Of a DNA stretch of 64,000 bases, positions 10,748 through 22,560 are shown in pieces. The notes under the pieces are model-generated. The model did no database searches. It saw only the letters and a program-made list of their open reading frames with translations, and was not told the DNA's origin. Every line of letters begins with the position of its first letter. The stretch's first letter is position 1. The DNA comes from Chelonoidis abingdonii. Lineage: Eukaryota > Chordata > Testudines > Testudinidae. The stretch lies in contig NC_133773.1 in assembly GCF_003597395.2 (NCBI RefSeq), positions 143,706,909 through 143,770,908 on the forward strand. Direction: 5' to 3'. The position numbers and the translations under genes were made by a program.

Positions 10748-10930
10748 TGCCTGGAGGGAGAGTGATCCAGTGGTCAGAGCACAAGCCTGGGCATTGGGAA
10801 TGTTGGTGTCTTCGCCACTGACTAACTGTCTGACACTGGGCAAGTCATTTACCCTTTCCATGCCTCCATTTCCCCAGCTGTTAAAGGGAGTAATACATTT
10901 TTCCTACTTCCCAGGGATCTTTTGAGATCC
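10748..10930 (+). mobile_element. MIR-type SINE
   Basis: Order of MIR landmarks: CAGTGGTCAGAGCACAAGCC, then a degenerate tRNA-like segment, then GGGCAAGTCATTTACCCTTT, CCATTTCCCCAGCTGTTAAA and AGGGATCTTTTGAGATCC. Confidence 0.75.
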
Positions 10931-11120
10931 TGTGCTAAAAGCTGGAAACTCTTGGTCATCTGCCCTTTGAGAGTGGAATCTTGCAGGATGGAATGGGCTA
11001 TATTTGCTGACAGGGGGAAACAGTGTTGCTTTCCCGTTGCTAAGCTGGAGTTCTGTCAGCCTTTCCTCTGCCAGCCACACATACGGTGTGGGTTCCACAC
11101 CACTCTTATTTATATTACAG

Positions 11121-11336
11121 TAGCATTAGGGGCTCCAACCGAGATCAGCGTCCGATTGTGCTGGGAGCTGTACAAACATAGTAAGAGACAGTATCTGCCC
11201 CAGAGAGTGTACAGTCAGAACAGACAGGGAAACACAGGAAAACTGACTTACTCCAAGTCCCCCAGGGGCAGAGCCAGGATCAGAGCCAGGTCTTCTAAGT
11301 CTCATTTTAAGGCCATAGCCCCTGTACTGTAGCAGT
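11121..11336 (-). mobile_element. Ancient MIR-like SINE, antisense
   Basis: GGGGCTCCAACCGAGATCAG and GGGAGCTGTACAAACATAG begin a block repeated at 12255 and 51560; CAGGGGCAGAGCCAGGATCA near the right end is the inverted MIR core. Confidence 0.65.
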
Positions 11337-11964
11337 GTAAATGACTTTTGCTATAGGAAGATGTAAGAGAGAGGAGACAGAGGCTGCAATGAAAGAGGGA
11401 GGGGAAGCCACACTGATTTTGCAAATAGCCTTTGAGTGGATGGCAGGCCAGGGATGAAACGAATGAAGGACAGAGTTGTCTCAGACTGTAATGAATGTAA
11501 AGAGACAGTTCATTTGGGCTAAGGCAGATCTTTTGACTGTATGGAGACAGTTTTTATCTGCCCTTTCCGGCTTTGTGTGTCTATTCTTTCCTTCGGTATC
11601 TAGTTACCTGTTTAACACATAACACACAAACCTGGATCTCGCAGACCACAGAGAGGTGAGTCTGATTTGGGCAACAGCTGTCTGGCCATCCAGCTTATTA
11701 CAGTGGCAGGATTCAATGACTTTCTGAGCTCTGCAAAAAAGCACAAATGCTCCCACACTCCTCCTCTGATGGGCTAAATCAGCTTCTGGAACTGAGGAGG
11801 GGAAATCTTATTTCAATATGTCCTCCAAGTGTCTTAGCTGGGTTCCGGGTCTGTGGGGGTGTGTGTGCGGTGGGGGGGGGGGCTGCTTCTGTGCATACAG
11901 GTATCTGTGAGCTTATGTGTCTGTTTGCAAGTCCGTGTTCAGAGCGACAGTGATGGGTGGCTGA
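11337..11964. other. Unassigned DNA with a short G-run
   Basis: No gene or named repeat. A GT-rich and then poly-G tract lies at about 11856-11882. Confidence 0.3.
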
Positions 11965-12105
11965 ATAAAATCCTAGCTCTGTTCTTAAATCTGTTCCCGG
12001 CTCCGCTACGGACCTGTTGTGTGACGGTGGGCAAATGATGTCCCTGGTCCATGCCACTGTTTACAAATGGGGATAATAATTATTGCTTTCTTAGTGTATT
12101 TCTTT
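11965..12105 (+). mobile_element. MIR-type SINE
   Basis: GGACCTGTTGTGTGACGGTG, GGGCAAATGATGTCCCTGG, then CTGTTTACAAATGGGGATAA, a typical MIR core and 3' half. Confidence 0.7.
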
Positions 12106-12254
12106 CATTTCTACCGATGAAATACTGTGGGCTCAACTGTGACACTGAGCCATGGCCAGCACAAAGGGGTGCTGCCCCCCAGCTGAAGACCCCACATACT
12201 GTATTGATGTGTCTCTTGCACCATGCTCCCTTCTAAGCAGAGACTGTTATTCCT

Positions 12255-12375
12255 GTCTGTATTACAGCAGTGCCCAGGAGCCCTAGTCTCAGAGCAGGAT
12301 CCCATGACGCTAGGTTCTGTACAAACACTGAACGAAAAGCTGGTCCCTGCCCTGAAGTGCTTACCGTCTGCACTG
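12255..12375. mobile_element. Ancient SINE-like block (GTACAAACA type)
   Basis: TATTACAGCAGTGCCCAGGA, GGTTCTGTACAAACACTGAA and CTGGTCCCTGCCCTGAAGTG correspond to blocks at 11121-11200 and 51560-51640. Confidence 0.55.
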
Positions 12376-13201
12376 GCTGGCTGGATGGGGTGGGGTAAGG
12401 CATTGAACACAGCAGCAGAGTGAACAGTGAGATGGCAGCAAACATCATGTTAGTGCTATGTGGTGTTTGGGGTTTTCCAGTGGTTTTTGTTCAGAGGGGA
12501 GCAGTTAATAGGAAGTGTAATTTTTGGAGTTACTCCATGCCCCAAACTCCTCAGGTGCCTAGAGCTTGCCAGGCGTGCCCTGGCTCAGAGGCAAGCACAG
12601 TGGGTGTTCAGCAGTGAGGCCTTGCAGGGGCTAGCGCGGGGGGTCCCCAGAGCTGCTCAGACACATGGCTAAGGGAAGGGTATTTTACTGGGGCTGGCAG
12701 GAAAGGGGAAGGCTCCAAGGACCCCAGGTACAGAGGCTTAAACAGGTACAGCTCAAGGTAAATGATAGTGGTTCTGGTTTGGGTCCCTGGGGCAGCCCAA
12801 TCGAAAGCCAGGGCTCTTCAGTCTCCAGTCCAGTCTCTATTCCAGCAACTAGGCCCTTGCAGGTTTCCAAGCCAGGCTCCATTTGTGTTTCTCATTCGGG
12901 GCCCCCTCTGCACTGGCTCCCTGCCCAGCCTCTGCTTCTCCCCCATAAGCCCCACCTGCAAATGGTAGTGGGTCGGCAGTCACAGCCTGTCCCACACATG
13001 GCTGTGTCTACAGCTCCTACGGCTTCTCTCCAGCTCCCCCCTGCCATGTGACTCCCACTCCCGAACAGAACCCGCCCACACCTGGTTCAGGACCTTACCT
13101 TGCCAGGGAAAGGGGATGTAACGGGGAGAGGCTGATGGAAAACATAGTCCCCTGCTTTGCAAATCACAACAGCAAGAGGGAACATTGAAGGGAAGTAAGG
13201 G
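12376..13201. other. Unassigned DNA, no gene seen
   Basis: No repeat family or coding motif recognised. Open frames on both strands lack domains. Confidence 0.3.
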
Positions 13202-13209
13202 GCCGGGGC

Positions 13210-13526
13210 CAGGACCAGCACTAGAGTTTTTCGCATCCTAGGCACACGGCCATTTCGCTGCCCCGCGCACCGCTCCCGCGGCTCCGGTGGAGCTGCCACA
13301 GCCGTGCTTGCGGGAGGTCCACCAGAGACACGCGGGACCAGCCGACCATCCGCAGGCATGACTGTGGCAGCTCCACCGGAGCTGTGGACCAACGGACCCT
13401 CTGCAGGCACAACTGCAGCAGGTCCACTGGAGCCGCCTGACACCCCCCCTGGCAAAATGCTGCCCCCCAAAAATCCTGGTGCCCTAGGCGATTGCCTAGT
13501 TCACCTCAATGGAAGCACCGGCCCTG
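13210..13526 (-). mobile_element. hAT-type MITE, 8-bp TSD GCCGGGGC
   Basis: Exact 8-bp direct repeats GCCGGGGC at 13202-13209 and 13527-13534 bracket a 317-bp element. It starts CAGGACCAGCAC and ends GCACCGGCCCTG, imperfect inverted termini of CAGGGCCGG type. The interior carries repeated CCACCGGAGCTG/CAGCTCCACCGG modules. No transposase. The 8-bp duplication and CAGGG ends place it with hAT-mobilised elements. Confidence 0.82.
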
Positions 13527-13880
13527 GCCGGGGCCAAGGAGAGGAGATGAGGTTCAGAGGAGTGATGCTATGGCGAAGTGACTAACGGAGGGAAAGGGTT
13601 GGAGCAAACAGCCCAGCAGCACAGGGCAAAGAAAGTCCAGTCAAAATTAGCAAGTTCTCCAAAGATCCCTACATTGAATACTTCTGCTCCTATATCCTGG
13701 AGTCTCTGACCGGCCCCTCTCTTTGAACTTTCTCTCAAGCCTGGCTGGGCCGAGTGGAAAAAGTGACAAAGTCATTCATTTGTCCAGGAGACGTACAGAT
13801 ACCTGGCTAATGAGTCTGCAGCAGTGGCATTACAATATTCTAGCTTTACTGTACATCTGATACACGAGAGCAATTGGGCT

Positions 13881-14177
13881 TAGCATGGCTGGTTGAAAAT
13901 TTTCCATCACAACTGTCATTCAGTGGGAAATTGGGTTTTCAGCTAAATGAAATGCTCACAAAAAGTGTCTACTTTCTGTGGAAAATCTGGATATTCTATC
14001 CAAAAAAATTTGCCCAAAATGCAAAAGATTTCATCCAAAATCTTTTCATTTGGCAGAAAAGTTAAAATTTTCTTAAAAAAAGGTTTGATGAAAATGAAAA
14101 AAAAGTCATTTTTGTTGAAATTTTCTATGGAAATTCCCTCACCCCCATCTCCAAACAGAGTTTTTAACCAGCTCTAG
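13881..14177. mobile_element. AT-rich MITE with GCTGGTT ends
   Basis: Left end GGCTGGTTGAAAATTTTCC and right end TTAACCAGCTCTAG are inverted copies. The interior is rich in GAAAATTTT/AAAATTTTC runs. It belongs with 29093-29516, 36478-36936, 36986-37190 and 49760-50181. Confidence 0.65.
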
Positions 14178-15599
14178 TGATTAGTTTACACATTAGAAAA
14201 ATGTTTTTAAAACTGTCAGTGCAACTCTGCTTGGGCATAGTGTCAAGCTGGGCTTTTTTCTTCCCACATATCAACTGTAATTCTGCACTCACTGATGCCT
14301 TGACCACCCCAGTGTCTACGAATTCTGCCCTCTGACACTTGGCCAGTCCCATTGCCTTCACCTGACTGCAACTCAGCACACAAGATGATGCACAAGAAGG
14401 AAGAGCACCTAGCTGCCTCTTTCTTATTTATGATACCTCTGCACAGCGAGGTAATTTCCAGCTTGGGTAGACATACGCACACAAGCTTTGATTGAGTTAG
14501 TGCACCAAAAACAGATGTGTAACCACAGCAGGATGGAGTAGGTACCTAGGGATGCACCAGGATCATACCCCAGGTGGCTAGTCCCTCCCGCTGCTCATAC
14601 TACTGCGGGCCGTGTCTGTTTTGAGCACATTAGCTTGATCAGAGCTACTGTATGTCCATCTGCCTGAGTTGGAAATTACACTTTCTGTTCAAAGTGTAGA
14701 CATGCCCTAAGTCTATTCTGCTGGACTTATAGGTGTCTTAAGCAGCAAGGACTTATTTTCATCAGTAAAGCAAGCAGATCTGATTCTGAATACACAAGGG
14801 CAACAGGCCATTTGAGTAAAGAGGTGTCATTTTTACGTGGGGGCTAGAACTAGCCATCACCCTATCACCTCCCAGAGAAACATCCCAATACGTCTCAAAT
14901 GGATGTGTTGATCTTCAAACCAAATGCGAACATTCAAATATCAAGATGAACTATTTCACGGCTGATTATTTTAGCCTTTTGCTCTGGATGTGGGGCGGGG
15001 TTTAGAATTGTAGGCGGAACCTGAGCCCTGCTCTTGTCACCTCTCAGCTGGATCCAAGAAAGAGTGATGGAAGGGGTTAAATGGATGTAAGCAGAGTCAG
15101 GATGAGCTGTACCCTGACATCTGGTGGTGAAGTATGGGAAGTGTGGAAAGAATGTCTGGAATGCTAAATCTCAAATATTTGCATAGGCTCGCCTGCCCCA
15201 TCCCAGACTGCCGAGCTGTGGGTGCTTTGTGACAGAAATGACTCAACCTCAGTTGGGTGGTACTTGCTAGACAAGGGACATGGGATTCCCAAAACCTGTG
15301 GAAGAGAGAGAGGTTCGTGCACAGGTATTTCGTGTCTGGTGGTACAGGCTCCGCTTGCGAGCTAGAACGCACCAGTTGCACCCCTTCGTCTCTCTCTCAC
15401 TGTGGAATGTCAGAGTTGAATTTTTATTCCCTTAAGACTCTAGACACAGGTGCTGAGCTGAACTCACTTTGGCTAGTGTGCGCACACCCAGTGGGCTCCC
15501 CTACTATAGTGCTGAGATCACTAAGAGCTGAAAATCACAAAGAGCTGAAATTACTGAGCGGAGCACTGAGTACTGTGCTACTAGTGGGGGAGCCCTGAA
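14178..15599. other. Mostly unassigned; possible antisense MITE tail at 14490-14712
   Basis: The stretch ending AAAGTGTAGACATGCCCTAAG at about 14712 has the GTGTAGACA-type terminus shared by MITE-like elements such as 6405-6695. The rest shows no gene or repeat I can name. Confidence 0.35.
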
Positions 15600-16321
15600 G
15601 CTAACTGTGGAACAGAGCAGTGGCGAGTGCAGCAGTTTAGGGGATGGCTGGAGCGGACAACAAGACAGACATGGGTGGAGTGGAGCAGCTGGCAGAGCGG
15701 ATAGCTGTGGGGCGTGTGGAGCGCCCGCAGAGCGAGCATTTGCTGGGACTACTGGAGCAGCTCACGAGGCAGCTGGTGGAGCGGAGCAGTTGTGACGACG
15801 GCCGGAGAGCAGAGGGGAGCGGCTGGTAAAGGAGCAGTCGTGTGAAGAAGGCGGAAGCAGAACCCACGGAAGAGCAGGCAGTTGGCCCTGGACCACGTAA
15901 GGTGCCCCTTTCACCCAGGGGGGGAACTCTACAGATAGATCTTGAATTCTGGGTTGGCATGACCAGAGACTTTTGGGTTGTTGGACTTTGGAGTGATTGG
16001 ACTTAAGACCCTAAGGGAAAAAGACATGCTAATGTAACTTGGGGGGGTGGTTATGGTTTGTGTTATACTCTGTTTGTGGTGTTTCTCCAATGGGATGCCG
16101 CATTGTTCCTTCCTTTATTAAAAAGATTTCGCTACACTCAGACTCCGTGCTGCGAGAGGAGAAGTATTGCTCACTAGGGCGCCCAGGGGGGTGTGGTATG
16201 TAAGTGTCCCAGGTCACTGGGTGGGGGCTCGAGCCGGTTATGCCTTGTGTTATTGAAACGGAACCCCTGGATACTGAACCTGGCCCTTGTTGCTGCCAAC
16301 TCAGAGGGGCAGAAGGATTAC
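15600..16321 (+). mobile_element. LTR-like retroelement fragment
   Basis: Contains an ATTAAA polyadenylation-type signal (CCTTTATTAAAAAGATTTCG), then CAGACTCCGTGCTGCGAGAG, then GGTGGGGGCTCGAGCCGGTT, and ends near CAGAAGGATTACA. The last 170 bp recur at 35080-36160 around another insertion, which shows it is a dispersed repeat. The 5' limit is uncertain and no target duplication was found. Short frames inside it are not gag or pol. Confidence 0.5.
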
Positions 16322-16627
16322 ATGAATACTAGGGAGATTGATGTAGGCTTTAAGAGCAGAGTGAGGCAAAGAAGATTTGCTGACGGTTATAGATGAGCTT
16401 GGACCATGGAAAGTCACCAGCCTATTAGAGAAGTGTTTATATAGCCCACAGGCTGCTTAATGTTTGCTATGTAAATAATCCAAATGCCATGGAACTCTTT
16501 ATTCTGTGAGGGCTGTTTGTGAGTTTGGAAAAAAGAAACCCTGTAGGTGGCATTCTTCAAGCCCTAATAGCTTTGGTACTGTCTATTCCTCACTGCAGTC
16601 TGCCAGCTTTAGCATTTTAACCAAGTG

Positions 16628-17139
16628 TTCATAAGAACATAAGAACGGCCACACTGGGTCAGACCAAAGGTCCATCTAACCCAGTATCCTGCCTTCCAAC
16701 AGTGGCCAATGCCAGGTGCCCCAGAGGGAATGAACAGAACAGGGAATCATCAAGTGATCCACCCCCTGTCATCTGTTCCCCGCCGCTGAGAGAGGCTAGG
16801 GACACAATCCCTGTCCATCCTGGCTAGTAGCCATCAATGGACCTGTCCTCCATGAATGTATCTAGCTCTTTTTTGAATCCTGTTGTAGTCTTGGACTTCA
16901 CAACATCCCATGGTAAAGAGTTCCACAGGTTGATTGTGCATTTTGTGAAGAAACACTTCCTTTTGTTCGTTTTAAACCTGCTGCCTATTCATTTCATTTG
17001 GTGACCCCTAGTTCTTGTGCTATGAGAAAGAGTAAATAACACTTCCTTAATTACTTTCTCCACACCAGTCATGATTTTATAGACCTCTATCCTATCCCCC
17101 CCTTAGTTGCCTCTTTTCTACGCTGAAAAGTCCCAATCT
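16628..17139 (-). mobile_element. CR1 LINE 3' end, antisense
   Basis: Inverted tail TTCATAAGAACATAAGAACG, 3' UTR (GTCAGACCAAAGGTCCATCT, CAGTGGCCAATGCCAGGTGC) and the end of ORF2 with stops. It breaks off at about 17139 (CTGAAAAGTCCCAATCTG), the 5' truncation. Confidence 0.9.
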
Positions 17140-19446
17140 GTCCTTGCAGAACAGGCATGCACAGAGAGCGGAGCTGCACTGAAGTGCTTTCAGATTGACC
17201 AGCCAGGGCACTTGTGTTCTGGCTAAGGTGAGAGCTAAGCCTCTCTGCCTGAAAAGTGACACTATCAGATCTGTTCTCAGGGAAACCTCATTATCCCTGA
17301 ATAGAGCCCTAGCAGCGAAGGGTCCAAGCAAAGGAGGGATTGTGTTGCCTTTTTGAGGCTTAACAAAAGGCTGCCGGGACTTGAGCAGGAAACCTGAGCA
17401 GAAATGAGACAGCACTAAGGTCTCAACAGAGCTGGGCCACTCTCCCCCCGCCATCCTTGTGGCATTTTTGGAGCAGGTAGGAGCTGATATGGGAGTTGTA
17501 TGTCACTGTCTGATAAAAGGATCATTTATAATGGATGGGGAGCAGAGGGAGGGGTGCTTTGAAGATTGGACTCGGTCCATGCCCATGGACTGACTTGCAG
17601 TTGCTCTGAATCCTGCCCCATTCACTCAGCCCATTGTGTTGGGAAAACATTAGCGAGGTCAGCGGAACCCCTGTCAATGGAGACTTTTCACTGCAGGCAC
17701 AATTGCAGTGCAAGGGCAGGGGGCGAGACGCAGGCTAGCGGCTCTCCGGCACGGTGTAGGGGGTGAATGCCATGGGGCCCTCCTCAGCAAGAGGCAGCAG
17801 GGAGGGATGGGTTATCTTGCACGTCCCACCCAGAAATCCCCTAGCATTCTGCAAAGGAGGGGACGCATCACTTTTAGCATGTCACAGAAGGGGAAAGTGA
17901 GCCACAGAGAGGGGCACAAGGTCACCCAGCATGTCAAGTGGCCCATTGGCTGGATCGCCCTGGTGCTGGGAAGGCAATTTCAATGCCATGGACACAGGTC
18001 TGAGACTTCAGGTTATGAATGAGAACAGATGAGTATAGAAGCCCTGAAGGCCCCATCTCCATCATGCAGATGTCCTTGGTAATAAATAAATAATAAATGG
18101 GATGAAGAATACAGGAAACACTTGACAATGCAGCAGAATTGCTTGTACAGAATGATAGTGGTTCGTGTCAAGACTCTCCAGGAGATGCTAGTACCACTTT
18201 AATGCAACAGGCCAAGCCAGTGACACATGCATGGGCTGAATGAGTTTTTTTCCAGCACATTCGGAGCATTTTCCATTGGTCAGGATGCACCTCTGGCGGC
18301 GATGCCTAATTTTGTGCATTAGGCCCCACTGCCCATCTAAAGCACCTGGAATGCATTGACGGCGCAGTGGATACATGCCATGCCATGGAGCCTCATTAAT
18401 GCCGGTCTTGGAGAATTTATGTCGTACATGTGGCAAGACGAATCTGGCTTTGTTTCTTCTTTGAAATATCTGTCATTAATTAAGCAGCTATGGGAAACAT
18501 TTCCTTAGCATGGACTATACGGCTGTGGTCTGATCATGAGGCTATAACTGTATCCTGAAATTAACATCAGCCCCTACATTTCCTGGCCTAGCAGTCCCCA
18601 GATTTAATTTGTCCCACCACGGAGTGGCTACCACCAGGCCATAGTAATGATGCCGCTGAGCTGACGTTATAAGCCTGATTTTGTTCACCTCCCAAGAAAT
18701 CTGCAAACAAAGGAATATCGGCCTCAAACTTGGTAGGTCTGGGGCTGAAGTAGAATTTTTCTGCTGAATTAGAATAGCTTTTGAGTGTCGGATCTTCTAG
18801 AGTTTCTGCACAGCCTTGTTGGGTAGCAGCTATAATGACCCTGCCGTTGCTTTGTACGATATGACCAAGACAAGGAAGCAAAGACCCTAATTCTTGTGAA
18901 TAAATGTAATGAATGCAAGTGGCCACCACTTTGCTTTTATGTCTTATATGAAAGGTGGGCTGTCCAGCAGCACATTTCCCTTAATGCCATCTCTAATGAG
19001 TTGCCTCTGGGTTGGATAAGTGCTGCTGAGCCTGATGAGTCATCCTTCTGCTTGATTGGCTGAGCCTGGGTTGACAGGTAATCCACGGGTGCAGGTCTAA
19101 CTAGGTGACCTCACAGCCAAGGATATAGGCTCCCAATGAGACCATCCATTCCCATTCGCTCAATGTCACTACCTCGCCAGGAGTCTCCCCTACCGCTTGG
19201 TTGTTCTGACAGATGGCTCCAGCATCAGCCTTCTTCCAACCCTTCTCTTCGTTCCTGATTCCTTCTCTGACCTCTGGCTCCAGTCCCTGGCTCAGCCACG
19301 AGACCTGACTGCCACTGCTTCAACCAGTAGGCAAGACCATCCACTTTTCAGTTTCTGACACCATCAGAGACACTGGGTGAGGACTGTCTCACAGGGAAGG
19401 GCTTCATCTACTGAACAGTCAACAGCATTTTCAGCAGCATTCTGTT
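17140..19446. other. Single-copy-looking DNA with one MIR core (17875-17960)
   Basis: CACAGAAGGGGAAAGTGAGC through GGTCACCCAGCATGTCAAG is an inverted MIR core. The remainder has no named repeat. 18200-18560 includes AATATCTGTCATTAATTAAG and other AT-rich homeobox-site-like words and could be a conserved non-coding element; this cannot be tested from one sequence. Confidence 0.35.
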
Positions 19447-19454
19447 GTCTTGGA

Positions 19455-19698
19455 CAGGGCCGGCTCCAGGGTTTTTGCCGCTCCAAGCAGTGGGGGGAAA
19501 AAAAAGCGGCAATCGTGATCGGCGGCAATTCAGCGGTAGCTCCACTGCGCTGCTTTCTTCTTTGGCAGCAGATCCTTCCCTCCGAGAGGTACCGAGGGAC
19601 CTGCCCCCAAATTGCTGCCAAAGAGCCCGATGTGACACCCCTTCCCCTTGTCCACCCCAAGCACCTGCTTGCTGAGCAGGTACCTGGAGCCGGCCCTG
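19455..19698. mobile_element. hAT-type MITE, 8-bp TSD GTCTTGGA
   Basis: Exact duplications GTCTTGGA at 19447-19454 and 19699-19706. Termini CAGGGCCGGCTCCAGG and CCTGGAGCCGGCCCTG are perfect 16-bp inverted repeats. Same family as 38163-38369, sharing GGGTTTTTGCC, TCCTTCCCTCCGAGAG and CACCCCAAGCACCTGCTTGC. Confidence 0.9.
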
Positions 19699-19706
19699 GT
19701 CTTGGA

Positions 19707-20527
19707 GGTCTTGCATCCAAGTCCTGTTGGAGCACACACCTGCTTAGCATGGATGAGCTGGTGGGATGGCATCTGAGGGATAAAATACCTGGGGTTAGGT
19801 AGAGGCACATTCTCAGATGTCCAGTGCTTTCATTGAGCCCGGCAGAGCAGAAGTGAGATTTGCTTTCACTCTTAATTTGAAAGATTGTTTCTCTTTCCTT
19901 CATTTAGGATGGATCCTGGAGTTGTTCAATTCCCTTGAGCATATGGACCATCCATAACCACTTGTGCAAGACTAGACCTAAGCTGCAGGATTCACTGCAT
20001 GTGGGTTACATGAACTGGGCACTATAGGCCGGCCCTATCTAGATATCTAAGGTATTATCTGACCCCCATCAATGTAATATCTGAACACCTCAATCTTATT
20101 TTAATATATTTACCCTCCTCTCCCCAGACTGTTTCTCCCATTGTGCAGATGGGGGGACTGAGGCACAGAGGGACAAAGTGACTGGCCCAAGCAGGGCCTT
20201 GAGTCTCTGCAAGTCCCCGGCTAGCACCTTGCCCACCGGGCTTGCCTCTCCCTGAGAGCAAGTCCCCTAGAGGGATGCTGGAAAATCAACAAGAGGCTTT
20301 GCGTAGAGATTTTCCTGGTCTTAAACAAAATCTACAATCTACAGAGTGACCGAAATACAATAATCGCTCTTTGTAATGTAGAGGTTTGATTGCTTCGAGG
20401 AAAATGTATGAGTGGTGCACACAGTGAAGAGACGCAGCATCCCCATAAATCAGGAGCACAGCTTTCTCCACCAGCAGAGACAGAGGAGCTTGTAACAGGA
20501 GCACAGATAAGATCCTATATTTTAGTG
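19707..20527. other. Unassigned DNA with an inverted MIR at about 20090-20240
   Basis: TTGTGCAGATGGGGGGACTG, AGGCACAGAGGGACAAAGTG is an antisense MIR core. Nothing else is named. Confidence 0.45.
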
Positions 20528-20866
20528 AAATCATAAACTCATAGAATATCAGGGTTGGAAGAGACCTCAGGAGGTCACCTAGTCCAACCCCTTGCTCAAG
20601 CAGGACCAACACAACTAAAATCATCCCAGCCAGGCTTTGTCAAAGCCAGGCCTTGAAAAACCTCTAAGGATGGAATTCCACACTCCCCTAGGGAAACCCA
20701 TTCCAGTGCTTCCACTCCTTTCCGGTAGTAATAGTTGTTTCCTAATATCCAACCTAGAACCTTCCCCCACTGTAACTCTTGTTCTGTCATCTGCCACCAC
20801 TGAGAACAGCCGAGCTCCATCCTCTTTGGAACCCCCCTTCAGGTAGTTGAAGGTTTGAGTAGGGAA
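20528..20866 (-). mobile_element. CR1 LINE 3' end, antisense
   Basis: Starts AATCATAAACTCATAGAATA then CAGGGTTGGAAGAGACCTCA, AGTCCAACCCCTTGCTCAAG, the inverse of the 3' end seen on the plus strand at 43640-43800, followed by ORF2 C-terminal sequence to about 20866. Confidence 0.9.
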
Positions 20867-20875
20867 AAATATTTC

Positions 20876-20975
20876 CCCCCACTGCTGGAAAAGGTGAGGT
20901 TCTCTGGCCTGTGCTATGCAGCAGCTCAGAGTAGGTGATCAGAACAGTCCCTTCTGATCTTTATGAAATCTATGG
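20876..20975 (+). mobile_element. CR1 3' tail fragment, plus strand
   Basis: TCTCTGGCCTGTGCTATGCA, AGTAGGTGATCAGAACAGTC and CTTTATGAAATCTATGGA form a CR1 3' UTR and tail. Confidence 0.7.
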
Positions 20976-20997
20976 ATCAGGTGGTATTTGAAACAAC

Positions 20998-22560
20998 AAC
21001 TGTTGCTTCTTTTAAAATCAGAAGGGACCATTGGATCATCTGGCTGGATCAGCACAGCACAGGCCATATAAAGTCACCCACTTAGCTCTGCACTGAGCCC
21101 AGTAACTTGTGTTTGAATAAAACATCTTCCCAACAGACATCCAGCCTTGAGCCAAAGACATCAAGAGATGGAGACTCCAGCATTTCCCTTGGTAGTGTGT
21201 GCCAATGGTTAATCACCTGTGCTGTTAAACATTCTTATTTCTAATCTGAATTTGGCTTAAGCTTCCAGCCATAGGCTCTTTCACCACTAAACTGAAGAGC
21301 CCATTAGCATCTGGTAGTGTCTGCTGGTGATGGTACTTACACACTGCACTCAAGCCATCTCTCTGTCTCCTTTTCGATAAGTGAAACAGATTAAGATCTT
21401 GAAGTTTCTCACCGTAAGGCATTTTCTCCAGCCCTCACATCATTTTGATGCTGCTTTTCTGCACCCTCTCCAGTTTTTCAACATCCCTTTTAAAAATGTG
21501 GGCACCAGAGCCAGACACAGTGTTCTGCTATCCCTCTCGCCAATGCCGTATCGAGAGGTAAAATCACCTCTTTATCCTTACTCTTCTGTTTATACATCCA
21601 GGGATCACATTACTCTTTTTGCTACAAGATGGCATTGGGAGCTCATGTTGAGTGGCTAGCCCATCATGACTCCTAAATCCTGTTCAGAGTCACTGCTTTC
21701 AAGTCCCCTGTTCTGTCGGTCTCGCCTTCATTACTTGTTCCTGAATGTATAACTTTGCTTTGATCACTTGATGATGACCTGTTCTGTTCATTCCCTCTGA
21801 AGCACCTGGCATTGGCCACTGTCAGAAGACAGGATACTGGGCTAGGTGGTCTGACCCAATATGGCCGTTCTTATGTTCATTTGTCTCTATGTACAACTTT
21901 ACTTTTTCATGCCCTGTCCTCATCATTTACCATTCCACCAATCTTTGTAACATCCACAATTTTTATCAGCAGTGATTTTATATTTAATTCCGGATCATTG
22001 ATAAAAATGTTGAATAGTGGCGTGCCTCTTACTAATCTATGGGGAACCCACTGGAAAAACTTCCATTTAATGACAATTGACCATTGACAATTTCTTTTTG
22101 AGATATGTCCGTTATCCTGCTTTTGGTCCATTTAACATGGGCTTCACTGATATTGTGTAGTATTATTTTTTTAATCAGAAGGACACGTGACACTAATTCA
22201 AATGCTTCACAAAAGTTTAAGTACATTACTACAGCTATGTTGTTACATTATCAACCAAATTTGTAATCTCAAAGAATGAAATCATGTTTGTTTGACAAGA
22301 CCCTATTTTCCATAAACCATGTTGACTGGCATTAATTATGTTCCTGTCCTTTAATTCTTTCTTGATTGAATCCTGAGTCATTTATGTTTCCTGGGCTTGG
22401 TGTCAGGCTAACTGGCTTATAGTTACCCAGATCATCCTGCTTGCCCTCACTGAGTATTTGCATGACATTAGCCAGGGCTTCCAGGACTTTCCTGCTCTTC
22501 CAAGAGTGATTAAAAATTAGTATCAGCATGCCAAAGATCTACACAACCAAGTCTTTTAGG
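20998..22560 (-). mobile_element. CR1 LINE, antisense, degraded
   Basis: 3' end (AAAATCAGAAGGGACCATTG), thumb block (TTCAACATCCCTTTTAAAAA), RT palm around 21905-22060 (motifs decay to NIFINDPEL on the reverse strand) and up to the fingers near 22560. Heavy indels. Interrupted at 21761-21880 by a plus-strand CR1 tail. Confidence 0.8.
21761..21880 (+). mobile_element. CR1 3' tail nested in an antisense CR1
   Basis: CTGTTCTGTTCATTCCCTCT, GGCATTGGCCACTGTCAGAA, GGTGGTCTGACCCAATATGG and CGTTCTTATGTTCAT are the sense 3' UTR and tail of the CR1 type seen inverted at 4131 and 16628. Host CR1 words resume after it, with an apparent imperfect repeat of about 24 bp on both sides. Confidence 0.82.

Noticed and set aside
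19364..19903. 179-codon reverse-strand frame
   Set aside because: It spans the hAT MITE at 19455-19698 and both its target duplications, so it cannot be an ancestral gene.
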